From the NCBI RefSeq assembly GCF_000169095.1, contig NZ_AAVU01000017.1, positions 62,001-126,000 of the forward strand: 64,000 nt of DNA. The letters run 5' to 3'. This DNA is from Lyngbya sp. PCC 8106 (GTDB taxonomy: Bacteria; Cyanobacteriota; Cyanobacteriia; Cyanobacteriales; Microcoleaceae). Positions 45,300-53,814 of the stretch are shown in pieces. Under the pieces are notes generated by a model. It made no database searches and had not been told where the DNA came from. It worked only from the letters and a program-made list of their open reading frames with translations. The position numbers and the translations under genes are program-made. Each line of letters opens with the position of its first letter. Position 1 is the first letter of the stretch.

Positions 45300-46130
45300 A
45301 TGGAAACTCAAACACTTCTCGCTCACTACGCTCACGGTAAGAGAGATTTCCAGGAGGCTTTTCTCATTGGGATAAAACTGATTGGGATTAATTTAAGCGG
45401 ATCTAACCTGAGTGGGGCTAACCTGATCAGTGCAGATCTCTCCCATGCCAACTTATGCCAAACGAACCTCCGAGGGATCAATCTCACGAATTCTACCCTG
45501 AGCGAAGCCCGTCTCCGAGGTGCTGATCTCTGTGACGCTTACCTGAGCGAAGCCAACTTCACCCGTGCTGATCTCAGCGAAGCCCAACTTCTGAATGCTT
45601 ATCTCAAAGAAGCCAACTTGACTCATGCTCAACTGGTGAATACCAACCTCAATGGTGCCAACCTCAGCAACGCCAAACTCCAAAATGCTAACCTGAGCAA
45701 CGCCAACCTCCTCAATACCGTTTTGACGGGAGTAAACCTGACAGGGGCGAATCTGAATGGGGCTAACCTCACAGGCGTAGAACTCTGTCGAGTCAACCTC
45801 AATGGCACCCAAATCGACGAAAACACTCAACTTAGTCAAAAATGGCTCTTAGTGCAGAAAATCGTCACCCAAGGGGCAAAAGGGTGGGATTTGAGTCATG
45901 TAGACTTAAGCTGTGCTAGCTTTATCGGTGTTGACTTCACTGATGCCGATCTCACAGGCGCAAACCTGAGCGGAACCCACTTCAGCAGCGTTGATCTCAG
46001 TCATGCTCAAGTCAAAGATGCTAGTTTTATAGGCTGTACAGGGTTATCAAAATCCACCAAACTCACTCTCAAAGAACAAGGCGCAATTGTTGATGATGAG
46101 TTGATCCCCGCAGAAGTGAAAGTCAATTAA
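45300..46130 (+). CDS. Pentapeptide-repeat protein
   Basis: The 276-residue protein consists almost wholly of A(D/N)LXX pentapeptide repeats (LSGSNLSGANLISADLSHANL..., LTGANLNGANLTGVELCRVNL), in two blocks separated by a spacer near residues 175-200 (QIDENTQLSQKWLLVQKIVTQGAKGWDL). The repeats should fold into a right-handed quadrilateral beta-helix. Cyanobacteria have many such proteins and their roles are mostly unknown. No signal peptide is seen, so it is cytoplasmic. The gene precedes, and converges with, a membrane glycosyltransferase. Confidence 0.92.
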   Translation: METQTLLAHYAHGKRDFQEAFLIGIKLIGINLSGSNLSGANLISADLSHANLCQTNLRGINLTNSTLSEARLRGADLCDAYLSEANFTRADLSEAQLLNAYLKEANLTHAQLVNTNLNGANLSNAKLQNANLSNANLLNTVLTGVNLTGANLNGANLTGVELCRVNLNGTQIDENTQLSQKWLLVQKIVTQGAKGWDLSHVDLSCASFIGVDFTDADLTGANLSGTHFSSVDLSHAQVKDASFIGCTGLSKSTKLTLKEQGAIVDDELIPAEVKVN

Positions 46131-46141
46131 ACCTTTAAACC

Positions 46142-48622
46142 TTAACGCAGGGCTTGTAGATCCTGCCAAGCTTGAATTAGATTTCCCTGCATCAAAGCAG
46201 AAATTCCTCTTAACGCTTGGAATTCACTTTGATCGGGGTTTAATTTTATCGCGGTTTGAATGGCTTTTTCTGCGGCTTGGGGATGCAAAGCATACAGATG
46301 AATAAAAGCCAGATAAGCATAAGCGTTTGGGTTTTGGGGATCGAGTTGGGTGACTTGTTCTAAAGCCGCGATCGCAGTGGGTGCATCTTGTTGTAAAACC
46401 GTTGCTAAAGCCAAAGCATAAGCATAATCTAAATTTTCGGGTGCAGTTTGTAAGCGATAACTTAACGTCTTTTCTGCAACAACAGTATAATCTTGAATTG
46501 GATCATATTGGTTAATTCGTCCGACTTGATCAAAGACAGGTTCGAGTCCGGGTACTCCCTGGGGTAAATTTAGCGCTAACTGACGCAGTTGAGAAACGAG
46601 ATCTAATTCGGGTGCGGGTAATTTAGCAGCCTGGGGATCAATTTCAACAGTAACAGACGGAACAGCGATCGGATAGGTTTCTCCGCTTTCTCGGTTTAAA
46701 TAGGTCGCTTCTAGGCGGTAAGTTCCGGGTAAAATATCTTTGGGCGGTAACATCCCCATGCGTTCGAGAACTTGAAAACCCGTTTTTTGTTGATTTTTTT
46801 CTAAGCTTCCCGGATGTAAAGTCCCCATGGCGATCGCATGATCATGTAACCACTCAGACGAAGTGATCGCAGTTGCGGGGGTTTGCAATTTCCAGGTTAA
46901 AATCACTAACCCCGAGTGAAGCTGTTCCCAAGAACCAGACCACACATAAATAATCGGAATTGTTGCATTGGGGGGAACTTTTGGGGAGACAATGACTTGA
47001 GAAAGTTGAACTTTTTCCGACGCATCGGGTTGAGGAGAAACTTCAATATAAGGGGTCTGACGATGATAAAGATTTAAAACGGTATTATCGGGTAATAACC
47101 ACCGTTTCTGTAACTGAAATTGTCGCCCCTGTTCAACTTCTCGGACAATAGCAAATTGGGCTTCATTAATGCGTTTTACCATCCCCTGTTGACCCGTTTT
47201 CGTGACAAACCAAGAGAGTGATAACGAGTCTTGACCGACGTGTTCGACGCGAGTTCCCACTTGACGCCCATAAACCTGTTCATCCCGCAAAGCGCCGTAA
47301 TAATTGAGGTTGTGTTGATTAATATCTGGCGTTGACGGTAACACACCTAAAGTAGACTGTAAATAGGGTTCAGTTTGAATAATTTCATTAATTACCTGTT
47401 TATGGGGCCATTGTAAACCTAAATAAGCAATGCGATCGCCACCGGGACTCAGAAAAGCCGCCATTCGTCGCCCCCAAACGCCGCCAATCGGCCATAAATT
47501 GAGTAACATTAAAACAATGGCTAAACTAAGGGTTATTCCTCTGACTATTTTTCCCCAACGTTGGGGCCATAACGTCAAACCGTAGGCGAGAAAAATTGCA
47601 GAAATGGGTAATAAGGGTAAACTGTAGCGAAAGTCTTTGTTGATATTTAGTGAACATAAAAAATATCCCCCGATCCAAAATACGGTTAACCAACGTAAGG
47701 CGGAGAAGTTGATCGGTTTGGAAAGGAATTTTGGATAAAAAAGATAGAGTAAAAACCCGACTGTGGGAACAATTAACCATAACCAAGAAATATGATAGGG
47801 AAGTAAGTTCCAATAGTATGTCCAAGCGTCTAAGGTATTTAAGGCGGGATCACCTTCTGCTATTGCGGAGTCAAGGGTGGCTCGTTTTCCAGAGGTTAGC
47901 ATCAGTAACCAGTTGGTTGTCGCCCAAGGGATTAAAATGAGAATGGATAATGATAAAGCAACAGTCAACTGAATGAGGCTTTTCCAGCGTCGATGTTTGA
48001 GGCTGTCTACACTCACCCAAACTAGGGGAACAAACAGGAAAAATAACGCCGTTTGTTTGACGAATAGTGCTAACCCAAAAGATACACCAAATGCGATCGC
48101 CCACACCCATTTTTTTTGGCTATATTTCCACTGGGTTAGACAACAAAAAGTTAGCGCTACCATCGCGGTGATCGGGTAGTCGATCAAGTATTGGAGACGA
48201 TAAACATAGAGTCCGGGTAACAATGCAGCAATTATACAAGCCCAGAGTGCAATTTGTCGGTTAAACAGTTGAATGGCAATTCCATAAACCGAAGCGAGTA
48301 CAATACCACTAAAGAGTAAATGGACGAGTGTTCCTTGGGTTGTACCCGTTCCGAATAGGTTGTAAAACGGTACCGTCAGCAGGTAAGTCAGGGGAGGAAC
48401 TTTCGGAGACAGCATCCACACCTGTTCCCACCACCCCGAAGAAAACCATTGGGGATGTTGTAGCGCCCGCCAATAGTTTAACGAGTTGGTGAGATAGTCC
48501 GCCTGATCCCAAGCGGGAACCGAACGATCCAATGCAAACCAAAGGCGATCGCTGATTCCACTAAACAGCCAAATAAGCAATAATGCGACTAAGCTGCGGA
48601 ATTTGTTTTTGTCTGTCACCAA
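46142..48622 (-). CDS. Membrane glycosyltransferase (GT39/ArnT-like) with C-terminal TPRs
   Basis: The 826-residue protein starts with a membrane helix, and the first loop contains PAWDQADYL, the acidic motif of GT-C enzymes. About ten further hydrophobic segments follow to residue 390 (for example LLYLFYPKFLSKPINF, SLAIVLMLLNLWPI). A large extracytoplasmic region comes next, then two to three TPR units at the end (AYALALATVLQQDAPTAIAALEQVTQLDPQNPNAYAYLAFIHL). Such enzymes move sugars from polyprenyl carriers to proteins or lipids. The acceptor is unknown. It ends next to the pentapeptide-repeat gene, converging with it. Confidence 0.85.
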   Translation of the reverse strand: MVTDKNKFRSLVALLLIWLFSGISDRLWFALDRSVPAWDQADYLTNSLNYWRALQHPQWFSSGWWEQVWMLSPKVPPLTYLLTVPFYNLFGTGTTQGTLVHLLFSGIVLASVYGIAIQLFNRQIALWACIIAALLPGLYVYRLQYLIDYPITAMVALTFCCLTQWKYSQKKWVWAIAFGVSFGLALFVKQTALFFLFVPLVWVSVDSLKHRRWKSLIQLTVALSLSILILIPWATTNWLLMLTSGKRATLDSAIAEGDPALNTLDAWTYYWNLLPYHISWLWLIVPTVGFLLYLFYPKFLSKPINFSALRWLTVFWIGGYFLCSLNINKDFRYSLPLLPISAIFLAYGLTLWPQRWGKIVRGITLSLAIVLMLLNLWPIGGVWGRRMAAFLSPGGDRIAYLGLQWPHKQVINEIIQTEPYLQSTLGVLPSTPDINQHNLNYYGALRDEQVYGRQVGTRVEHVGQDSLSLSWFVTKTGQQGMVKRINEAQFAIVREVEQGRQFQLQKRWLLPDNTVLNLYHRQTPYIEVSPQPDASEKVQLSQVIVSPKVPPNATIPIIYVWSGSWEQLHSGLVILTWKLQTPATAITSSEWLHDHAIAMGTLHPGSLEKNQQKTGFQVLERMGMLPPKDILPGTYRLEATYLNRESGETYPIAVPSVTVEIDPQAAKLPAPELDLVSQLRQLALNLPQGVPGLEPVFDQVGRINQYDPIQDYTVVAEKTLSYRLQTAPENLDYAYALALATVLQQDAPTAIAALEQVTQLDPQNPNAYAYLAFIHLYALHPQAAEKAIQTAIKLNPDQSEFQALRGISALMQGNLIQAWQDLQALR

Positions 48623-48720
48623 CTGTTACCTCTATTCCCCATTTCTCAGATGCTACACTGGAGCTGAATTAATCGTCTAGTCTGGGGTTGCGTCTTCGCG
48701 ATCGGGAACAGAAAAAAATT

Positions 48721-48762
48721 TTGTCAAACTACTTGCAAGATTTAAAATAGATCTGCTATCCT
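48721..48762 (+). promoter_or_regulatory. Candidate promoter(s) of tRNA-Phe
   Basis: Two overlapping sigma-70-type pairs fit: TTGTCA (48721) with TAAAAT (48743), and TTGCAA (48733) with TATCCT (48757). The spacers are 16 and 18 nt. Either would start transcription 15-30 nt before the tRNA. Confidence 0.4.
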
Positions 48763-48781
48763 AGTTAGGCAGTGAAAGAAA

Positions 48782-48854
<73 letters not shown>

Positions 48855-48913
48855 TTTTATTTATTAACTATCAAATTAACACGGTGTTGATGTCGTCAAC
48901 GTCGTCTAACAGA

Positions 48914-49114
48914 CTATTCCAGTTCACTCAGGCAGAACTGTAAAAATTTTATCATAGAGTGCATTGATTTTCCGATCTCTGCATCTAAAATTGTTGATAT
49001 TTTAAGCCACACTTCGTTAGAATGGTCATTGAAAGCTACATAAAACTTTTGAGATGTAGTTTTGAGAGCTATATCAGCACCAAGAGAACAGTAGTACAGG
49101 CAAGGGTTAATCAA
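48914..49114 (-). pseudogene. Possible remnant of a small reverse-strand gene
   Basis: The reverse strand encodes LKTTSQKFYVAFNDHSNEVW followed by LKISTILDAEIGKSM and a helical end. It has a composition and hydrophobic pattern like a real protein C-terminus, closing at a stop at 48914. The 5' part is weak and no good start is visible, so I read it as a decayed fragment between tRNA-Phe and the U32 gene. I cannot name the family. The rest of 48855-49219 is AT-rich with no feature I can support. Confidence 0.3.
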
Positions 49115-49219
49115 AGTTACGTTAACAATTTACTCTTTTATAATAGAGTATATTCCGAACAATTTTTAAATAAAATTAAAACTCATTCAAGTTGTACAAA
49201 ATCAAACAAAATTAAAACA

Positions 49220-50449
49220 ATGAACCAGTGGAAACCCGAACTCTTAGCCCCCGCTAAAAATTTAGAACGACTCAAAGTTGCCATTCTCTATGGTGCAGAT
49301 GCAGTTTATGTGGGCGGACAAAAATATGGTTTGCGGGCAAGGGCGGATAATTTTACCGATTATGATTTAAAAAATGGTGTTGCGTTTGCCCATCAGTATA
49401 ATGCCAAAGTTTATGTCACTTTAAATGCGTTTTTACATGATGCAGATTTAGAAGGATTGGGAGATTATTGTCAGTTTTTAGAAGCGATTGGAATTGATGG
49501 TGTGATTGTTTCAGATATTGGTGTTTTGAGAGTAGTTCGCAAGTCTTCAAATCTGAATATTCATCTTTCCACTCAAGCCTCTTGTTTAAATTCCTCAGCA
49601 GCAGAACTGTGGAAACAATTTGGGGTAAAACGTCTGATTGTGGGTCGAGAATTGAGTGTAGCAGAAACGGGTTTAATTGGGGAAAAATCCGGTATTGATG
49701 TAGAAATGTTTATTCACGGGGCGATGTGTATGGCTTATTCGGGTCACTGCACAATTTCTAATTTTACCGCAGGACGAGATTCTAATCGAGGGGGTTGTAT
49801 TCAATCCTGTCGATTACCTTATAAATTAGAGAATCAAGACTCTAATCCGATCACATTTATGTCGTCCAAAGATTTATGGGGAGTGCATCAAATTGAAGAC
49901 TTTTTTAAACATAAAATTTGTTCTTTGAAAATCGAAGGACGGATGAAGTCTTCGTTTTATGTAGCGATGACGTGTAAAGCGTATCGACAACTGATTGATG
50001 CTTATATCGAGGGAACCATCACACCCGAATTACTAGAGAAAATTGCAAGTAATCTTGACTCTATTCCTCACCGGGATTATTCTTCGGGTTCGTTAGAAAA
50101 TCCGGCAGATAGTGATTCTGTCTTTGGTCAATTGTCGGGGAATAATCGAGGAACTCACGAATATTTGGGGATTGTTATAGATACAACATCGGATTATTTA
50201 GCCCTTCAGTTACTCGAACCGTTAACTATTGGAAATGAAATTGAAATCATTCCCCCCCAAGGAGAAATTATTAACTGGAAAATCACTCAACTTTTTTCGG
50301 TAACAGGGGAACCTTTAGACAGTATCAAAAAAGATAGTGTTGTTTGTCTACCGCGTGTTAATATCTTGCAGGATATTCACAAATTTACCGTGATTCGACT
50401 GTCTCGACAAAAAACGATTTTTCAACCTGAATTAGTGACTCATTCTTAG
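49220..50449 (+). CDS. trhP: U32-family protein of TrhP type (prephenate-dependent tRNA uridine hydroxylase candidate)
   Basis: From the ATG at 49220 the protein is 409 residues and begins MNQWKPELLAPAKNLERLKVAILYGADAVYVGG, standard for U32 proteins. The family signature EMFIHGAMCMAYSGHCTISN is followed by GGCIQSCRLPY, giving C-x6-C-x15-C-x3-C, the four-cysteine iron-sulfur pattern seen in TrhP, UbiU and UbiV. TrhP makes 5-hydroxyuridine at wobble position 34 of tRNA. The company of cmoA and cmoB favours that role over RlhA or Ubi functions. The frame is open upstream for 66 more codons, but these look non-coding. Confidence 0.85.
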   Translation: MNQWKPELLAPAKNLERLKVAILYGADAVYVGGQKYGLRARADNFTDYDLKNGVAFAHQYNAKVYVTLNAFLHDADLEGLGDYCQFLEAIGIDGVIVSDIGVLRVVRKSSNLNIHLSTQASCLNSSAAELWKQFGVKRLIVGRELSVAETGLIGEKSGIDVEMFIHGAMCMAYSGHCTISNFTAGRDSNRGGCIQSCRLPYKLENQDSNPITFMSSKDLWGVHQIEDFFKHKICSLKIEGRMKSSFYVAMTCKAYRQLIDAYIEGTITPELLEKIASNLDSIPHRDYSSGSLENPADSDSVFGQLSGNNRGTHEYLGIVIDTTSDYLALQLLEPLTIGNEIEIIPPQGEIINWKITQLFSVTGEPLDSIKKDSVVCLPRVNILQDIHKFTVIRLSRQKTIFQPELVTHS

Positions 50450-50455
50450 GATAGA

Positions 50456-51631
50456 ATGCAATTTAATACCTTTATTTCGTCCATTTCTGATCTAGAACGG
50501 TGTGTTAATGCACCAAATCTACAAGAGGTTTTACTCGAACCTTTATTACTAGCTTGTCAAGGAAGACTCTCCCTCCAAGAAGTCGAGTTTCTCGCTTCTC
50601 AAGCCGTTGAAAGAGGGTTAAATCCGGTGTTAGTTTGGGATATTTTAATGCCAGAACAGATGATGATGGAAATCTGTCAAAAAATATCTCAGTATAATCT
50701 TAACCTATTTTCTGCAATTCGAGTCTGTGATCCGGGTGCAGCTTGGTGGGTAAAAACTCATTTTCCGCAGTTAAAAATACAGTTAATTGTAGAAACAGGA
50801 AATCATAATCTAGAAGCCTTGCAGGGATGGTGTGAGGTTCTTTCGGATTCATTAGAACGGTTGATTTTATCGATAGAACTTCCCGAAGCAAAACTGATAG
50901 AATATTGTCAAAAACTTCCCGTTGCTTGTGAAATTTTAGGCGTCGGACGAATTTTATTGTTTTATTCTCCCCGTTCTTTGTTGTCTAAACATCTATCGAT
51001 TAATCCAGAAGAAACTCGTTATCTAGAAACAACTGTCGCCTCAGAAGAAAGTCATAATCGACCTTTTCCGACGTTAGAAACGGTGCATGGTACGTTTATG
51101 TTTCTTGATAAAGATCAGTTTATTTTAGATCAGTTAGCTTCTTTAGAAAAAGCAGGGTTGCAGACTGTACGTTTAGATTTGCGAAATTTAAGCCAAGATG
51201 GAAATATTGCGGTGAATATCGATAATATTTGTCAGCAAATCTTAGACAACCCAACAACACTAAAAACCAAATGGCCTAGACCTATTCGCGCACCTTTTTT
51301 TAAAACCAATCGTACAACTTCTATTTTTCATCGCATGAAGTCAAAGTCAAAATTAGCGACTTTTCATCATGAAATTGGACTCGCCGAAATTATAGCTGTG
51401 GAAAGTAAAACTTCTGTGATTTTTTATGCCTTAAAATCTTTTGAAATCACTCAAATTAACAATCTGATTCTTCCTACTGGTGAGGAACGAAAACTTCCTG
51501 AAGATATTGAATTCCGCAACTTACAAGGAGAAGTGATTAGCAAATGCGATGATGAACAAATCTTGATTACAAATTGGTTTAAAAAAGCAATGCCGGGTAC
51601 TTTACTTTTAGGAAAAATGGAGAATGTCTAG
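50456..51631 (+). CDS. Second U32-like protein lacking the iron-sulfur cysteines
   Basis: The 391-residue protein lies 6 nt after the first U32 gene. It shows a degenerate U32 plan: an N-terminal barrel-like part (LEPLLLACQGRLSLQEVEFLASQAVERGLNPVLVWD) and, at the place of the signature, LGVGRILLFYSPRSLLSK, where Cys residues are replaced by Tyr-Ser-Pro-Arg. A U32-type C-terminal part follows (TVRLDLRNLSQDG). U32 proteins often work in pairs (TrhP1/TrhP2 in Bacillus, UbiU/UbiV), so it is probably the non-catalytic or substrate-binding partner of its neighbour. Its end overlaps the start of the next gene by 8 nt. Confidence 0.7.
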   Translation: MQFNTFISSISDLERCVNAPNLQEVLLEPLLLACQGRLSLQEVEFLASQAVERGLNPVLVWDILMPEQMMMEICQKISQYNLNLFSAIRVCDPGAAWWVKTHFPQLKIQLIVETGNHNLEALQGWCEVLSDSLERLILSIELPEAKLIEYCQKLPVACEILGVGRILLFYSPRSLLSKHLSINPEETRYLETTVASEESHNRPFPTLETVHGTFMFLDKDQFILDQLASLEKAGLQTVRLDLRNLSQDGNIAVNIDNICQQILDNPTTLKTKWPRPIRAPFFKTNRTTSIFHRMKSKSKLATFHHEIGLAEIIAVESKTSVIFYALKSFEITQINNLILPTGEERKLPEDIEFRNLQGEVISKCDDEQILITNWFKKAMPGTLLLGKMENV

Positions 51632-52343
51632 GCGTTCTAACCCTTATTTTAGGTTCAAACAGTTTACTATTTTTCAAGATCGTTGTGCGATGAAAGTTGG
51701 AACTGATGGTGTACTATTAGGAGCATGGACAGATTTTACAAATACTCAAACTATATTAGATATTGGCACGGGAACGGGTTTAGTGGCGTTAATGCTAGCG
51801 CAACGTTCCACAGCCCAAATTGATGCCGTAGAAATTGATGAATGTTCCTGTATTCAAGCCAAAGAAAATATAGAATTATCGCCTTGGAAAGAACGGATTA
51901 AAGTTGATAATTTATCAGTTCAGGACTATACAAAAAGTTGTTCAAAGCGATATAATTTAATTGTCTCAAATCCGCCTTTTTTCGAGAATGCTTATAAAGC
52001 CTCAGAACAATCTAGAACAGTGGCACGACATACCAATTTTTTATCACAAGTTGATCTATTAAATGTTTCACAACAGCTTCTAGAGAAAGAGGGACGGTTA
52101 GCTGTTATTTATCCGACAGATGCGGCGAACAGCTTTCAAAAAATGGCACAAGAATTCGGTTTTTTCTGTAATCAAAAGTTGTTTATTAAACCGACTCCCA
52201 ACCGTTCAATCAAACGAATTTTAATGGAGTTTAGTCAAAGCCAAAATAATCCATCAGAAAACACTCTAACCATTGAAATTGATCGACATATTTATACGCC
52301 AGAATTTATTGATTTAGTTAAAGATTTTTATCTCAAATATTAA
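51624..52343 (+). CDS. trmN6: TrmN6-type tRNA1(Val) (adenine-37-N6)-methyltransferase
   Basis: The 239-residue protein closely follows E. coli YfiC/TrmN6: FRFKQFTIFQDRCAMKVGTDGVLLGAW, then ILDIGTGTGLVALMLAQR (SAM site), DAVEIDE, and the N6-adenine catalytic NPPFF in LIVSNPPFFENAYK. The E. coli enzyme methylates A37 of tRNA1-Val, the isoacceptor that also carries 5-oxyacetyluridine at position 34. The NPPFF form, with ARHTNFLS nearby, recalls Bacteroidetes homologues. It overlaps the preceding gene by 8 nt and ends 4 nt before cmoA, so translation is probably coupled. Confidence 0.88.
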   Translation: MSRRSNPYFRFKQFTIFQDRCAMKVGTDGVLLGAWTDFTNTQTILDIGTGTGLVALMLAQRSTAQIDAVEIDECSCIQAKENIELSPWKERIKVDNLSVQDYTKSCSKRYNLIVSNPPFFENAYKASEQSRTVARHTNFLSQVDLLNVSQQLLEKEGRLAVIYPTDAANSFQKMAQEFGFFCNQKLFIKPTPNRSIKRILMEFSQSQNNPSENTLTIEIDRHIYTPEFIDLVKDFYLKY

Positions 52344-52347
52344 ACTA

Positions 52348-53109
52348 ATGAATGATTTATTTAATACAGAACTGTATTTTACTTCCGAAAAAGATGAACT
52401 ATTTGAGAAAGGAACCTGGCCTAAACCTTTTGTTTTTAATGAAGAAGTGGTGCGGGTTTTTGATGATATGGTTTCTCGTTCAGTTCCGCTTTATCGAGAA
52501 GTGGTTGCTTGTGCGGCGCATTGGAGTTTAGCCTATTATCAAGAAGGAACAAAAGTTATAGATATTGGTTGTTCTACGGGAACTTTTTTAGAATTACTCG
52601 GACGTTTTTTAAAAGAACCTACAATTTTAGTGGGGATTGATAGTTCTCAAGCAATGTTAGAAAAAGCTGAAAATAAGTTAGCTGAAATATCAAAAATTCA
52701 TCAAATTGAACTGATTTGTAATCAAGCAGAAAACTGTTCTTTTAATCAAAGTAGTGTAGTCGTTATGAACTATACTTTACAGTTTTTACCTCTGCATCAA
52801 CGTCACAGGTTACTACAAAAAATTTATCAGGGTTTAGTTCCCGGTGGTTTACTCTTTCTCAGTGAAAAAATTCGTTCAGCTTCTCCCCAGTTTCAAGAAA
52901 CAATTACCCTGCATTATGAAGCGTTTAAAACTCGCAATGGTTACGCCAAAAACGAAATTGAACGGAAAAAAGAAGCGCTGGAAAATGTGTTAATTCCGCT
53001 TACAGAAAATGAACAAATTCAAATGCTGCATGAAAGTGGCTTTGAACAGGTTGACTCTATTATTAAACTCCACAACTTTATTTCGTTTGTGGCTTTAAAG
53101 TCTAAATAG
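52348..53109 (+). CDS. cmoA: Carboxy-S-adenosyl-L-methionine synthase CmoA
   Basis: The 253-residue protein aligns by eye with E. coli CmoA throughout: FNEEVVRVFDDMVSRSVPLYREVV, VIDIGCSTGTFLELL (SAM site), VGIDSSQAMLEKAE, VVMNYTLQFLPLHQRHRLLQKIYQGLVPGGLLFLSEKI, and the ending FISFVALKSK. CmoA makes carboxy-SAM from SAM and prephenate for CmoB. It follows trmN6 by 4 nt. The reverse-strand Uma2 gene, whose stop lies 4 nt after the cmoA stop, separates it from cmoB. Confidence 0.9.
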   Translation: MNDLFNTELYFTSEKDELFEKGTWPKPFVFNEEVVRVFDDMVSRSVPLYREVVACAAHWSLAYYQEGTKVIDIGCSTGTFLELLGRFLKEPTILVGIDSSQAMLEKAENKLAEISKIHQIELICNQAENCSFNQSSVVVMNYTLQFLPLHQRHRLLQKIYQGLVPGGLLFLSEKIRSASPQFQETITLHYEAFKTRNGYAKNEIERKKEALENVLIPLTENEQIQMLHESGFEQVDSIIKLHNFISFVALKSK

Positions 53110-53112
53110 GGT

Positions 53113-53667
53113 TTAAGAAAATATCAACTGTTGAACTTCGATTAAAATATCGGGAAAAGGTAGAGGTGAAATTGTTCCTGTTGTTAAGGTCAATTCTTCA
53201 GTATAATTATCATGACTTTGATTTCTAAAGACTTTTAACTCTAATCCTTTTAGATTCACTACCCAATATTCCTGAATTTTTGCTTCAGCATAGATAGATT
53301 TCTTTAAGCCCAAATCTTTCTCTAAGGAAGTGTTAGAAAATTCAATAATCCAAAAAATATTCTCGGGATAGGGATGATGATTTAGGTATTCTTTACCCAA
53401 AGGTTGAATAATTGCAATATCGGGTTCGGGTTCAGAATTATTTGGTAATGTTATCGGATGACCTTCACTAATTTGAGCTTGAGTCCTTAGCTGTTCCCGC
53501 AAATAATCACCTACAGAGCGACTATAATAAGCATGAGGTTCTCTCTCAGGCGACATAACAACTAAATCTCCTCTTAATAATTCTATCCGATCATCTTCTC
53601 GAATTGACCCTTTAGCGAGTGCTTCGTGATATCGGTCTAATGACCATTTAAACATTGTAACAGTCAT
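53113..53667 (-). CDS. Uma2-family putative restriction endonuclease (DUF820)
   Basis: The 184-residue protein has the Uma2 plan: EDDRIELLRGDLVVMSPEREPHAYYSRSVGDYL, EPEPDIAII, and IIEFSNTSLEKDLGLKKSIYAEAKIQEYWVVNL. These give the PD-(D/E)xK-type active site. Cyanobacteria carry dozens of such genes in accessory regions, and their substrate is not established. It is inserted head-to-tail against cmoA and divergent from cmoB. It therefore breaks what would otherwise be a single tRNA-modification operon and leaves cmoB with its own promoter in the 147-bp gap. Confidence 0.9.
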   Translation of the reverse strand: MTVTMFKWSLDRYHEALAKGSIREDDRIELLRGDLVVMSPEREPHAYYSRSVGDYLREQLRTQAQISEGHPITLPNNSEPEPDIAIIQPLGKEYLNHHPYPENIFWIIEFSNTSLEKDLGLKKSIYAEAKIQEYWVVNLKGLELKVFRNQSHDNYTEELTLTTGTISPLPFPDILIEVQQLIFS

Positions 53668-53814
53668 CGTTTTTTCCTCAATACTTACTTTTTATTATGC
53701 AATATTTTCCTGAATTCTGTCTATATTATTTTATTTAATTTAGGTTTGATCAATTTTTTACTGTCAATTTAAGCTAAAATAAGAGGTAGTAATCTCCAAC
53801 TCTCTTAAGCTTCA

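Noticed and set aside
45453..45839. Reverse-strand repetitive frame of 128 codons opposite the pentapeptide-repeat gene
   Set aside because: It is the antisense shadow of periodic codons in a clear forward gene.
49022..49219. N-terminal extension of the U32 protein by 66 residues
   Set aside because: The extension has no resemblance to U32 N-termini, is rich in Asn/Lys/Ser codons of AT-rich DNA, and overlaps a possible reverse-strand remnant. The ATG at 49220 gives the standard start.
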